Assembly: GCA_947455145.1 (NCBI GenBank)
Contig: CANGME010000004.1
Span: forward strand, 184,604-248,603
Direction of reading: 5' to 3'
DNA from: Comamonadaceae bacterium
Lineage (GTDB): Bacteria > Pseudomonadota > Gammaproteobacteria > Burkholderiales > Burkholderiaceae_C
Length of the DNA: 64,000 nucleotides
Made by a program: the position numbers and the translations under genes. Shown here piece after piece: positions 29,785 to 39,091 of the stretch. The notes beneath the pieces are model-generated. The model worked only from the letters and a program-made list of their open reading frames with translations. It ran no database searches and was not told the DNA's origin. Position 1 is the stretch's first letter, and every line of letters begins with the position of its first letter.

Positions 29785-30705
29785 TCAAAAAGGGAAACGC
29801 GTTTCCCAACTCTCCACCTCGGCCAAACCCAGGTAAGCGTTGTACTCCGCACCGCTGATCATGCGGGGCCGCATGGCAGTGGTGGAGCCGTCTTCTCTCA
29901 GGTGTTGCAAGGCCTCGCGCATGGCAAAACCAACGGCGTTGCGGATCAGCGCGGGGTAGATGGCCAGGGCGATGCCGTGGCGATGCAGGTCATTGGCGTG
30001 CAGCGCGGCCAGCGGGCCTCCGGCGTCGATATTGACCAAGCAGGGAATAGACACCGCGTCGGCCACGCGGCGCAAGTCATCCAAGATGCCGTCATGCGCT
30101 TTGAGTTCCACAAACACCGCGCCCGCGCCCACGCGCTCAAAAGCTTGGGCGCGCTTGATCGCCTCTCCCAAGCCCATCGAGCCAGCGCTATCGGTGCGCG
30201 CAATCACGATGAAGTCAGGGTCGCTGCGTGCGGCAACCGCAGCGGCAATCTTGGCCACCGCTTCATCAAACTCCAACACCGAGCGCGCACCGGGGAACTG
30301 CGCGCAGCGCTTGGGCGAGAGCTGGTCTTCCATGTGGATGGCGGCCACACCGGCAGCCTCAAATTCCTGCACGGTACGCCGCACGCCGACCACGCCGCCG
30401 TAGCCGGTGTCGGCATCGCAGATCAGGGGGATGTTGATGCACGCAGCGACATGGCGCGCGTGGTTGGCCATCAGGGTCAAATCGATCAAACCCACATCGG
30501 GCGTGCCCAGTAGGCTGGCCGATACGCCATTGCCCGTCATGTAGGCAGCCTCAAAACCGCCTTGCATCACCATGCGTGCGCCGTAGCCGTCAAAAATTCC
30601 GGGGGCGATCAAGGCCGTACCGCCTTGTTGCGCTTGGGTCAATCGCTTGCGCAGGGCTTGGCGAAGCTGGCTAGGGTTGGGCCTTGTGGTCACTGCGCTG
30701 CTCAT
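29785..30705 (-). CDS. Isocitrate lyase/PEP mutase-family lyase
   Basis: 306 residues from the ATG at 30705, which overlaps the upstream stop (ATGA). A TIM-barrel enzyme with GIFDGYGARMV, metal-site CDADTGYGG, the catalytic KRC loop (SPKRCAQFPG) and IARTDSAG. The cysteine in KRC is retained, pointing to C-C lyase activity, as in methylisocitrate or 2,3-dimethylmalate lyase, rather than PEP mutase. Immediately upstream lie two aconitase-family subunits, so this enzyme most likely cleaves the hydrated product of that hydratase. The exact substrate is not known. Confidence 0.85.
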   Translation of the reverse strand: MSSAVTTRPNPSQLRQALRKRLTQAQQGGTALIAPGIFDGYGARMVMQGGFEAAYMTGNGVSASLLGTPDVGLIDLTLMANHARHVAACINIPLICDADTGYGGVVGVRRTVQEFEAAGVAAIHMEDQLSPKRCAQFPGARSVLEFDEAVAKIAAAVAARSDPDFIVIARTDSAGSMGLGEAIKRAQAFERVGAGAVFVELKAHDGILDDLRRVADAVSIPCLVNIDAGGPLAALHANDLHRHGIALAIYPALIRNAVGFAMREALQHLREDGSTTAMRPRMISGAEYNAYLGLAEVESWETRFPF

Positions 30706-31196
30706 GCGGCCACCTGCCAATCCGGGTATTTCTTAAGGAAGGGGATCAAACCACCTTCACGCAATATCGCGCGTATGGCTTCAGGCACAGCGGGCAAGAC
30801 GCGCGTGATCTGACGCTGGGCTACCGTCATGACCGAGGCCTCCAAATCCAGCCCAATTTCATCGCCCTCTTCAATGCCCGTCGTATCGCACTCCACCACC
30901 AACAAGCCGTTGTTGATGGCATTGCGAAAAAACTGCCGCCCAAACGAAGGCGCCACAATCGCCGACACACCCATGCGCCGCAAGATGTGCACCGCCTGTT
31001 CTCGCGAGGAGTTGATGCCGAAGTGCTGGCCCGCGACGATCACGCCGCCACTCGAAAAACGCGACGCAAAGCCCGGTGAAATCGCCTCGAAGGCTTGCGA
31101 AGCAATAAAGGCCTCGTCCTTACCCGGCAGATATTTGCCCGAGCAGCACAGATCCGTGTTGACGTCCTTACCCAAAACATAAGCGCGATTAAGCAT
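30702..31196 (-). CDS. Aconitase-family small subunit (LeuD-like hydratase)
   Basis: 164 residues, the swivelling domain of two-subunit aconitase-family hydratases. Signatures are GKDVNTDLCCSGKYLP, AGQHFGINSSREQAV and FGRQFFRNAINNGLL. It overlaps the large-subunit gene by 8 bp and the lyase gene by 4 bp, so all three are translationally linked. Annotated in most genomes as 3-isopropylmalate dehydratase small subunit, but the absence of leuA and leuB here and the neighbouring lyase argue against leucine synthesis. A dimethylmaleate or other dicarboxylate hydratase is a better guess. Confidence 0.83.
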   Translation of the reverse strand: MLNRAYVLGKDVNTDLCCSGKYLPGKDEAFIASQAFEAISPGFASRFSSGGVIVAGQHFGINSSREQAVHILRRMGVSAIVAPSFGRQFFRNAINNGLLVVECDTTGIEEGDEIGLDLEASVMTVAQRQITRVLPAVPEAIRAILREGGLIPFLKKYPDWQVAA

Positions 31197-32475
31197 GTGA
31201 AGCCTCCCATTGACCGCCCACCACGGTGCGCGGGTCGGTAATGCAGCCGGTCAAGGCCGAGGCCGCGACCGTGGCCGCAGACCCCAGCCAGATTTCAGCG
31301 TCGTGGTTGCCCAAACGCCCTTTGAAGTTGCGGTTGGCACTCGATATCACCACCTCGCGGTCGCCCGGTATCAGGTGGTTGGTAATGCCCACACACGTAC
31401 CGCATCCTGCGGCTTCCACCGAGGCGCCGGCTTCGGTCAAGATTTCAAACAAACCTTCCCGCATGGCGGCCAAATATATCTGGCGCGAAGCCGGCGTGAC
31501 GATCATGCGCACACCCTTGGCCAGGCGCTTGCCTTTGAGGATGGACGCGGCTTGGCGGATGTCGTCGAGCCGCCCGTTGGTGCAAGTACCAATCAAGGCG
31601 AAGTTGATTTTCTGCCCCACCACCTCGTGCGCGGCCACGATATCGTCCACCGCGTGGCGGCGCGCCACTTGGGGTGCGAGCGCGGACGCGTCGATCACGA
31701 TGCGTTCGGCGTACACCGCATCAGCGTCGGCAAACACCGGCTTGGGCGCTTTGGCCCCGTGTGCGGCCAGCCAGGCGAATGTCTTCTCGTCCGCCTCCAG
31801 CAGCGCGGCCTTGGCCCCCAGCTCGGCGGCGTGGTTGGCCAGGGTCATGCGGTCGTCAATCTCCATGGCGCTCACGGCAGATCCCACGTACTCGATGGCG
31901 CGGTAGTTCAGCCCTTCGGCCCCAAAGCGGCCCAGCATGTGCAGCGTCAAATCTTTGGCCCACACGCCCGGTTGCAAGCGGCCATCAAGCTGCACGCGCA
32001 CCGACTCGGGCACGCGCAGCCACACCTTGCCGGTCGCCATCACCGCGCTGGCGTCTGTGCCCTCAATGCCCGTGCCGAAAGCGTTGAACGCGCCGTAGGT
32101 GGTGCTGTGCGTGTCCGTGCCGACGATCAAGTCGCCACAGGTCAGGTGGCCGCCTTCGGGCATGACCTGGTGGCAAATACCGTCGCCAATGTCGTACAGC
32201 GGGCTGCCGTGATCGTCCGCAAACTGGCGCATGGCAGTGTGGGTTTGTGCCGCCTCCAGGTTGGGCGGGGGCGAGTAGTGGTCTAGCACCCAGGCGGTCT
32301 TGCTGGCGAATGGCAGCTTGGTTGCACCCATCTTGTCCACCATGCGGATGGCGTTGGGCGCGCGTGCGTCGTGGATCATGGCGAAATCAACATTCGCAAT
32401 CACGATGTCACCGACCTTGACCTGGCTCACACCGGCGTGTTGGGCGAGGATTTTTTCTGCAATGGTTGCACTCAT
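31189..32475 (-). CDS. Aconitase-family large subunit (LeuC-like hydratase)
   Basis: 428 residues. Carries the [4Fe-4S] cluster: the cysteines are in LIGTCTNGRLDDI and in AAGCGTCVGI. Other landmarks are ANVDFAMIHD, GTDTHSTTYGAFNAFGTGIEGTD and SSANRNFKGRLGN. Forms a heterodimer with the next gene, with which it overlaps by 8 bp. It is about 40 residues shorter than biosynthetic LeuC, matching the HacA/DmdA-type branch. Preceded by a Bug-type binding protein gene and a REP hairpin. Confidence 0.85.
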   Translation of the reverse strand: MSATIAEKILAQHAGVSQVKVGDIVIANVDFAMIHDARAPNAIRMVDKMGATKLPFASKTAWVLDHYSPPPNLEAAQTHTAMRQFADDHGSPLYDIGDGICHQVMPEGGHLTCGDLIVGTDTHSTTYGAFNAFGTGIEGTDASAVMATGKVWLRVPESVRVQLDGRLQPGVWAKDLTLHMLGRFGAEGLNYRAIEYVGSAVSAMEIDDRMTLANHAAELGAKAALLEADEKTFAWLAAHGAKAPKPVFADADAVYAERIVIDASALAPQVARRHAVDDIVAAHEVVGQKINFALIGTCTNGRLDDIRQAASILKGKRLAKGVRMIVTPASRQIYLAAMREGLFEILTEAGASVEAAGCGTCVGITNHLIPGDREVVISSANRNFKGRLGNHDAEIWLGSAATVAASALTGCITDPRTVVGGQWEASHA

Positions 32476-32534
32476 AGATCAATACACCTCAAAATTTTTA
32501 GTTAACTCAAAAGTCCGTTCGATCTGAAAAAAAT

Positions 32535-32584
32535 CCGTTCAGGCTGAGCTTGTCGAAGCCCTTCGACAAGCTCAGGACGAACGG
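32535..32584. repeat. REP-type hairpin element
   Basis: Two 24-nt arms, 32535-32558 and 32561-32584, pair at 21 of 24 positions across a 2-nt loop; the inner 15 bp (CTGAGCTTGTCGAAG and its complement) and the outer 6 bp (CCGTTC/GAACGG) are perfect. This is the dispersed REP sequence family common in proteobacteria. It lies between the Bug gene and the aconitase-family large subunit and may limit read-through or protect the upstream mRNA end. Confidence 0.88.
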
Positions 32585-32589
32585 AAAAT

Positions 32590-33567
32590 TCATTCATTCT
32601 TGATACCAACCTTGCGCACCAGCGCGCCCCATTTGTCGCTCTCTTTGCGGATGTACTGCGCCGCCTCTGCGGGGCTGCTGGGCGCGGGGTCTAACCCGAG
32701 CTTGCGCAGTTGGGCGATCACACCGGGGTCATTCAAGGTAGCGACGAGGGCTGCGTTCAGGCGTTGCACTACCTCAGGCGGTGTGCGCAGCGGGGCGGTG
32801 AATGCATACCAGTTGCTGGCATCAAAGCCGGGATAGCCGGATTCGGCAATGGTGGGCACTTGTGGCAAGGCGTCCAGCCGCTTAGGGCCGGTCGTAGCCA
32901 GCGCGCGCAGCTTGCCAGCCTGGATGTGTTGCAGCGCATCAGTGGGGCTGGAGAAGATAGAGGGCAACACGCCGCCCAGCAAATCATTCATGGCCGGTGC
33001 GCCGCCCCGGTAGGCGATGTGCTGATTCTTCAGGCCCGCTGCGACATTGAGCAACTCGCCCGCCAAATGTCCGCTGCCGCCTACGCCGGATGAGCCAAAC
33101 GCCACGTTGCTGGCCACCACTTTGCTTTGGCGCAAATAGTCGTCAAAATTTCGGATAGTGCTGTTGGCGTTGACCACCAACACATTGGTGAACACCACCG
33201 CCAGGGACAGCGCCGCCATGTCCGTCACTGGGTTGTAAGCCAGCTTGGCCAGGTGCTGATTCACCGCCAGCGAGCCGATAGTGCCCAGCATGATGGTGTA
33301 ACCGTCCGGCGCGGCTTTTACGAGCGCGTCTGACGCGATATTGCCCCCCGCGCCGGGCTTGTTGTCCACCACCACGCTTTGCTTAAGCAGCTCACTCAGT
33401 CGCGGCACCAAGACGCGTGCCACGGTGTCGGAGCTTCCCCCGGGAGCGAAACCCACCAACAGCTTAATGGGACGATTTGGGAAAGTCTCTGTCTGCGCTA
33501 TTGCATGACCCATTGAAACGAATGCTAGAGCTGCGCAGAGGCTTGCGCCAATAAATTGTTTCTTCAT
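32590..33567 (-). CDS. Bug/TctC-family solute-binding protein 1
   Basis: 325 residues. A signal peptide (GASLCAALAFVSMGHAIA) precedes a Bug receptor: FPNRPIKLLVGFAPGGSSDTVARVL, VVVDNKPGAGGNIASD, AYRGGAPAMNDLLGG. Bug proteins bind mostly carboxylates in the periplasm and feed tripartite tricarboxylate transporters. No tctA/tctB genes are in the window, as is usual for the many orphan Bug genes of Burkholderiales. It stands first in a likely operon with the aconitase-type hydratase and lyase, so its ligand is probably their substrate or its precursor. Confidence 0.9.
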   Translation of the reverse strand: MKKQFIGASLCAALAFVSMGHAIAQTETFPNRPIKLLVGFAPGGSSDTVARVLVPRLSELLKQSVVVDNKPGAGGNIASDALVKAAPDGYTIMLGTIGSLAVNQHLAKLAYNPVTDMAALSLAVVFTNVLVVNANSTIRNFDDYLRQSKVVASNVAFGSSGVGGSGHLAGELLNVAAGLKNQHIAYRGGAPAMNDLLGGVLPSIFSSPTDALQHIQAGKLRALATTGPKRLDALPQVPTIAESGYPGFDASNWYAFTAPLRTPPEVVQRLNAALVATLNDPGVIAQLRKLGLDPAPSSPAEAAQYIRKESDKWGALVRKVGIKNE

Positions 33568-33605
33568 GATTTCACTCTGTTCAGGTTGATTTTGTCAAAG
33601 TCGGT

Positions 33606-34181
33606 TCAAGCCCTGGGCAGCGTCACTCCACGCTGGCCCTGGTACTTGCCGCCTCGGTCTTTGTAGCTGACCTCACACACATCGTCGGCATCGCTCTCAA
33701 AAAACAGCACCTGGGCGCAGCCTTCACCGGCATAAATTTTGGCGGGCAGCGGCGTGGTGTTAGAGAACTCCAGCGTCACATAACCCTCCCACTCGGGCTC
33801 AAACGGCGTCACATTGACGATGATGCCGCAGCGCGCGTAGGTGCTCTTGCCCAGGCAGATGGTGAGCACGTTGCGCGGGATGCGAAAGTACTCCATGGTG
33901 CGGGCCAGCGCAAAGCTGTTCGGCGGGATGATGCAGACATCTTCGTTGAAATCAACAAAGCTTTTTTCATCAAAGTTCTTCGGGTCCACCACCGTGCTGT
34001 GGATGTTGGTGAAGACCTTGAACTCGGGCGCGCAGCGGATGTCGTAGCCATAGCTGCTTGTACCGTAACTGACAATCTTTTTACCGTCCGCAGCCTGACG
34101 CACCTGCCCCGGCTCAAAGGGCTCGATCATGCCGTGCTGTTCGGCCATGCGGCGGATCCATTTGTCGCTTTTAATGCTCAT
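33606..34181 (-). CDS. dcd: dCTP deaminase
   Basis: 191 residues. Deaminates dCTP to dUTP in thymidylate supply. Signatures are [20 protein letters not shown], the catalytic glutamate region [31 protein letters not shown] and AQVLFFES. The ATG at 34181 fits the usual [13 protein letters not shown] start. The gene stands between unrelated catabolic genes: a Bug gene downstream and iorA-like genes divergent from it. Confidence 0.96.
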   Translation of the reverse strand: MSIKSDKWIRRMAEQHGMIEPFEPGQVRQAADGKKIVSYGTSSYGYDIRCAPEFKVFTNIHSTVVDPKNFDEKSFVDFNEDVCIIPPNSFALARTMEYFRIPRNVLTICLGKSTYARCGIIVNVTPFEPEWEGYVTLEFSNTTPLPAKIYAGEGCAQVLFFESDADDVCEVSYKDRGGKYQGQRGVTLPRA

Positions 34182-34262
34182 GATGCTGTGTTCCTGTTGT
34201 TGCAGGGATTGTAGGGAATGTCTTTATAGTTGCGACTTCGCCAGTCATAACCAGGAATTACC

Positions 34263-36428
34263 GTGGAAGTTTCATTCACCCAAGAAATCGAGTCCCTGCG
34301 CTTGGGCGCGGGCGAGACCTTTCATGGCGAGGGCATTCTGGCCATCACCAAGGCGCTTTTGCAGTCGGGCGTGGCCTATGTGGGCGGCTACCAGGGCGCG
34401 CCGGTGTCGCACCTGCTGGACGTGATGGTGCAGGCCAAGCCGTATATGGACGAGCTGGGTGTGCATGTGGAGGCCTGCGCGAATGAGGCCTCTGCGGCGG
34501 CCATGCTGGGCGCGTCTATCCACTACCCGCTGCGCGGTGCGGTGACGTGGAAGTCCATCGTCGGCACCAATGTGGCGGCTGACGCTTTAAGCAACTTGGC
34601 CTCGCCCGGTGTCACCGGCGGGGTGCTGATTGTGGTGGGCGAGGACTACGGCGAAGGGGCCAGCGTGATCCAGGAGCGCAGCCATGCTTACGCGCTCAAG
34701 TCCTGCATGGCGCTGCTGGACCCGCGCCCGGAGCTGGGCCAGATGGTGAGCATGGTGGAACACGGCTTTCGGCTGTCCGAGGCGTCCAACATGCCCGCCA
34801 TGATGGAGCTGCGCATCCGCGCCTGCCATGTGCGCGGCAGCTTTGAGTGCAAGGACAACGCCCCGCCCGCCATCTCGACCCGCGCACTGATGGCCGAGCC
34901 CGCCCGCTTTGACTACATGAAGCTGGCGCACCCGCCCGTGACCTTTCGCCAGGAGAAGCTCAAAGTTGAGCAGCGCCTGCCCGCCGCGCGACAGTACATC
35001 GTTGACAACAAGCTTAACGAGCTGATGGATGGCCCGCGCCAAGACTTGGGCCTGATCGTGCAAGGCGGCATCTACAACGCGCTGATTCGCGCGCTACAAC
35101 AGTTTGGCCTGGCCGATGCGTTTGGCGCGAGTGAGATTCCCTTGCTGGTGCTCAACGTCACTTACCCGCTGGTGCCCGAGCAGGTGGCTGAATTTGCCCT
35201 GGGCAAGCGCGCCGTGCTAGTGGTGGAAGAAGGCCAGCCCGAGTACATCGAACATGAAATCGCCAGCTTCTTGCGGCGGCGTGACATCAACACCAAGTTG
35301 CACGGCAAAGACCTGCTGCCCAGCGGCGGCGAGTACAACGTGGAGACGCTCACTGCGGGCCTGATGGCTTTCTTGCAGCAACACGCCAGCGATGTGGACG
35401 TGTCATCCGCCCGCGCCTGGCTGGCGGGCAACAGCGAACGCCGCGTCACGGTGGCCCAGCACCTGCAAGACAAAGGCGTGGCCGCGCTGCCCAATCGCCC
35501 ACCCGGCTTTTGCATCGGCTGCCCGGAGCGCCCGGTGTTCTCGGCCTTGAAGCTGGCGCAGCAAGACGTCGGGCCGGTTCACATTGCGGCCGACATTGGC
35601 TGCCATGCGCTGGCCACCTTTGAGCCCTTTTCTTCCGGCCACTCCATCCTGGGTTACGGCATGAGCCTGGCCAGCCGCGCCGGGGTTTCGCCCCTGATGG
35701 CGCGGCGCACCCTGTCCATCATGGGCGACGGCGGCTTCTGGCACAACGGCCTGCTGACGGGCGTGCAGTCGGCCCTTTTCAATAAGGACGATGCGGTGCT
35801 GCTGATCTTTAAAAATGGCTACTCTGCCGCCACCGGTACGCAAGACATCATCTCCACCCCAAGCCAGGACGCCAAGCTGGTGGCCACCGACAAACTGCAA
35901 AGCCTGACCAGCACCAACACCACCATCGAGGCCACCTTGCAAGGCCTGGGCGTGACCTGGCTGCGCACCGTGCACAGCTACAAAGTGGACGAGATGCGCA
36001 AGACGCTGAGCGAAGCCCTCACCACCGAGTTCATGGGCCTCAAAGTCATCATTGCCGAGGGCGAGTGCCAGCTAGAGCGCCAGCGCCGCATCAAACCCTG
36101 GCTTGCCAGTCTGCTGAAAAAAGGCAAGCGCGTGGTGCGCGTGAAGTACGGCGTGGATGAAGACGTGTGCACCGGAGACCACGCCTGCATTCGCCTGTCC
36201 GGCTGCCCCACCCTCACCCTTAAAGACAACCCCGACCCCCTCAAAGTGGACCCGGTGGCCACCGTGATCGACGGCTGCGTGGGCTGCGGCCTGTGCGGTG
36301 AAAACGCCCACGCCGCCACGCTGTGCCCATCGTTCTACCGGGCAGAGGTGATTCAGAACCCGCGTTGGCATGAGCGCTTGCTGGGCGGTCTGCGTGCTTC
36401 GTTGGTCCGTGTGCTGCAACCCGCCTGA
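34263..36428 (+). CDS. Indolepyruvate ferredoxin oxidoreductase alpha subunit-like
   Basis: 721 residues from a GTG at 34263, with AGGA upstream. A TPP-dependent 2-oxoacid oxidoreductase: the N-terminal pyrimidine-binding half (FHGEGILAITKALLQSGV, GYQGAPVSHLLD) is joined to the PP-binding half with GDGGFWHNGLLTG and FKNGYSAATG. A cysteine-rich C-terminus (CTGDHACIRLSGC, CVGCGLCGENAHAATLC) should hold iron-sulfur clusters. IorAB decarboxylates aryl pyruvates to acyl-CoA; the substrate in this subgroup is unproven. It is followed after 9 bp by the beta-subunit gene and then by a Bug protein. Confidence 0.85.
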   Translation: MEVSFTQEIESLRLGAGETFHGEGILAITKALLQSGVAYVGGYQGAPVSHLLDVMVQAKPYMDELGVHVEACANEASAAAMLGASIHYPLRGAVTWKSIVGTNVAADALSNLASPGVTGGVLIVVGEDYGEGASVIQERSHAYALKSCMALLDPRPELGQMVSMVEHGFRLSEASNMPAMMELRIRACHVRGSFECKDNAPPAISTRALMAEPARFDYMKLAHPPVTFRQEKLKVEQRLPAARQYIVDNKLNELMDGPRQDLGLIVQGGIYNALIRALQQFGLADAFGASEIPLLVLNVTYPLVPEQVAEFALGKRAVLVVEEGQPEYIEHEIASFLRRRDINTKLHGKDLLPSGGEYNVETLTAGLMAFLQQHASDVDVSSARAWLAGNSERRVTVAQHLQDKGVAALPNRPPGFCIGCPERPVFSALKLAQQDVGPVHIAADIGCHALATFEPFSSGHSILGYGMSLASRAGVSPLMARRTLSIMGDGGFWHNGLLTGVQSALFNKDDAVLLIFKNGYSAATGTQDIISTPSQDAKLVATDKLQSLTSTNTTIEATLQGLGVTWLRTVHSYKVDEMRKTLSEALTTEFMGLKVIIAEGECQLERQRRIKPWLASLLKKGKRVVRVKYGVDEDVCTGDHACIRLSGCPTLTLKDNPDPLKVDPVATVIDGCVGCGLCGENAHAATLCPSFYRAEVIQNPRWHERLLGGLRASLVRVLQPA

Positions 36429-36437
36429 AGCCCGAAC

Positions 36438-38033
36438 ATGAAAAATCAACAACCTATCACCCTACTCATCTGCGCCCTCGGCGGCGAAGGCGGCGGCGTT
36501 TTGTCGGAGTGGCTCATGGACACGGCGCGGGCCTGCGGCTTTGCGGCGCAGAGCACGTCCATCCCTGGCGTGGCGCAGCGCACCGGGGCCACCACTTACT
36601 ACGTCGAAGTGTTTCCGACTCCCTTATGCGAGCTGGGGGGCAAGCGCCCGGTGCTCAGCCTGTACCCAGTGCCGGGCAACTTGGACGCGCTGGTGTCGTC
36701 TGAGTTGCTGGAGACCACACGCCAGATCGGCAACAGCATGAGCGCGGCCACCCGCACGCGCGTTATCAGCGCGAGCAACCGCAGCTTCACCACGCAAGAG
36801 CGCATGCAGATGAGCGATGGCCGCACCGACAGCGCCACGCTGCTGGAGATCGTGCGCGCCCACAGCCGCGAGCACCATGTGTTCGACATGGGCGAGATGG
36901 CGCGCAGCAGTGGCACCATCGTCAGCGCGGTGATGCTGGGGGCGATTGCGGGCAGCGGTTTGTTCCCCTTTCCCCGTGCAGCGTATGAGGCCACCATCCG
37001 CGCCGGGGGCAAAGGCACGGAGGCCAGCTTGCGCGGCTTTGCCAGCGGCTTTGAGGTGTTGGATAGTCAGCTCAGCCAAGCCCGTCAGGTGCAGCAACTG
37101 CTTGGCGATGAAGAAGTACCCAGCAGCGCAACGCCATCACTACCGGCTGACGTGACCGCCCTCTTCCCACCCCAGGTGCACGCACTGCTGGTTTTGGGAC
37201 ATGAGCGCTTACTGGACTACCAAGGCCCGGCCTACGCGGCCCGCTACGTTAAGCGCCTGCAACAGGTGCTGCAAGCCGAGCGTGCGTCTGACCCGGCAGG
37301 CGCCCACAGCTTCGCGATCACACTGGAGATGACGCGCTGGCTGGCGCTGTGGATGGCGTTTGACGACATTGTGCGGGTAGCTGACCTGAAGAGCCGTGCG
37401 CAGCGCTGGGCGCGGGTCAAGGGCGAGGTCAAACTGGGTGACGCCGATTTGCTGCAGGTGTATGACCATTTCAAACCCGGCGTGCCAGAGTTCGCAGCGA
37501 TGCTGCCGCCCGGCTTGGCACAGCGCGTGACACAGTGGGATCGTGCCCGCATCAACCGGGGCAAAGATCCCTGGGCGCTGCCGCTCAAAATCGGCACGCA
37601 CTCGGTGCTGGGCATGCTGGCGCTGCGCACCCTGGCTTCTCTGAAGTGGCTACGGCCCTTCGGTAGCCGCTTTCAGACTGAGCAGGCTTTGATTGACCAA
37701 TGGTTGGCCAGCGTCGTCACCACGACGCGCGCTGATTGGCAAACTGGATTTGAGTTGGCCCAATGTGGCCGACTCATCAAAGGCTACGGCAGCACCAACG
37801 AGCGGGGCAAGGACAATCTGCTGCACATCATTGAGCATCTTGCTACGTCCCAAAACTTTACTAGCAGCGACGAGCGCGCACTGGCCATCGCCGCCGCGCG
37901 CAAGGCCGCCTTGGCGGATGATGCGGGCCAAGCGCTAGACCGCACACTGGTACAGCATGGCGTGGCCGCGCGCCCGGTCAAAGCGCAACCGATTCGCTGG
38001 GTTAAAAACCCACACATGAGCAAACCACGTTAA
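36438..38033 (+). CDS. Indolepyruvate oxidoreductase beta subunit-like, long form
   Basis: 531 residues, more than twice a classical IorB. The N-terminal 200 residues are the gamma/beta-type domain (LICALGGEGGGVLSEWLMDTAR, GVAQRTGATTYYVE, MLGAIAGSGLFPFPR). The remainder, with YAARYVKRLQQVL, KVRVADLKSR-like and WALPLKIGTHS blocks, matches the extra helical domain of fused IOR proteins (DUF6537 type). It partners the upstream alpha subunit. A Bug gene follows 19 bp later, so uptake and oxidation of one aromatic or keto acid is a fair inference. Confidence 0.82.
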   Translation: MKNQQPITLLICALGGEGGGVLSEWLMDTARACGFAAQSTSIPGVAQRTGATTYYVEVFPTPLCELGGKRPVLSLYPVPGNLDALVSSELLETTRQIGNSMSAATRTRVISASNRSFTTQERMQMSDGRTDSATLLEIVRAHSREHHVFDMGEMARSSGTIVSAVMLGAIAGSGLFPFPRAAYEATIRAGGKGTEASLRGFASGFEVLDSQLSQARQVQQLLGDEEVPSSATPSLPADVTALFPPQVHALLVLGHERLLDYQGPAYAARYVKRLQQVLQAERASDPAGAHSFAITLEMTRWLALWMAFDDIVRVADLKSRAQRWARVKGEVKLGDADLLQVYDHFKPGVPEFAAMLPPGLAQRVTQWDRARINRGKDPWALPLKIGTHSVLGMLALRTLASLKWLRPFGSRFQTEQALIDQWLASVVTTTRADWQTGFELAQCGRLIKGYGSTNERGKDNLLHIIEHLATSQNFTSSDERALAIAAARKAALADDAGQALDRTLVQHGVAARPVKAQPIRWVKNPHMSKPR

Positions 38034-38052
38034 AACACCTAGGAGACATTCA

Positions 38053-39042
38053 ATGAAAGCCAACCTTATTCGCCGCACCCTCATCACGAGCTTGATCGTG
38101 AGCGCGGGCGCGCTACCCGTCCTCATGTCCGCCGCCCACGCGCAAAATTGGCCCACCAAGCCGATCAAAGTCATCGTCAACTTCCCGCCCGGTGGCGCGG
38201 CGGATCAGATCGCGCGCATCGTAGCCCAACCCTTGCAAGAAGCGCTCGGTCAACCCGTGGTGGTGGAAAACCGGGGCGGCTCGGGCGGCAATATCGGTGG
38301 TGACGCGGTGGCCAAATCACCGGCCGATGGCTACACACTGCTGATGAGCTCGGGCGGCATGGTGTCGGTCAATCCGCACATCTACGCCAAGATGGCATTT
38401 GACCCTGCCAAAGACCTCACCCCCGTGGCCGCTGCGGCGCGCGTGTTGGTGTTTTTGGTTAGCCGTCCGGGGGTTCCCGTCAATAACATCGCTGAATTCA
38501 TCAGTTACGCCAAAGCCAACCCTGGCAAGCTTTCTTATGGCTCACCCGGCAACGGCAGCTCGCCGCATTTGGCGGGTGAAATGCTGAAAAGCCAGACGGG
38601 TATTTTTGCCGTGCACGTGCCTTACCGGGGTGCCGCTCCAGCGCTGCAAGACCTGTTGGCCGGGCAGATTGATTTTTACTTTGATCCGGGCATTGGCCTG
38701 AATCAGGTGCGCGCAGGCAAGCTCAAGCTGCTGGCCGTGGGCAGCCCCAAACGCTCACCGTTGTTCCCCGATGCCCCCACGCTGGACGAGGCCGGTCTCA
38801 AAGGTTTTGACGCCGACACGGTATTTGGTTTTTATGCCCCCACTGCCACACCCGCCCCGGTGATTGCACGGCTGAACCAGGAGATCAACCGTATTCTGGG
38901 CACACAGGCCGTCAAAGACCGCATTGCCGCTCTGGGCGGTGAAGCCCTGCCCATCACACCGGCTGAGTTTGCCGCTAAGGCAACGGAGGACACCAAGCGT
39001 TTTGGAGCCATCATTCGTGAGAGAAAGATTTCTGCAGATTGA
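38053..39042 (+). CDS. Bug/TctC-family solute-binding protein 2
   Basis: 329 residues with signal peptide (SAGALPVLMSAAHA). Bug hallmarks: NWPTKPIKVIVNFPPGGAADQIARIV, VVVENRGGSGGNIGGD, PYRGAAPALQDLLAGQIDFYFD. It follows iorB by 19 bp with AGGAGA upstream of the ATG and is probably in the same transcript, so its ligand may be the substrate imported for the oxidoreductase. Converges on a Crp/Fnr-family regulator gene. Confidence 0.92.
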   Translation: MKANLIRRTLITSLIVSAGALPVLMSAAHAQNWPTKPIKVIVNFPPGGAADQIARIVAQPLQEALGQPVVVENRGGSGGNIGGDAVAKSPADGYTLLMSSGGMVSVNPHIYAKMAFDPAKDLTPVAAAARVLVFLVSRPGVPVNNIAEFISYAKANPGKLSYGSPGNGSSPHLAGEMLKSQTGIFAVHVPYRGAAPALQDLLAGQIDFYFDPGIGLNQVRAGKLKLLAVGSPKRSPLFPDAPTLDEAGLKGFDADTVFGFYAPTATPAPVIARLNQEINRILGTQAVKDRIAALGGEALPITPAEFAAKATEDTKRFGAIIRERKISAD

Positions 39043-39091
39043 ATCGCTGGATGTAAACGCAAGGTGTGAATCTCGGCCATCACGTCCGCGT

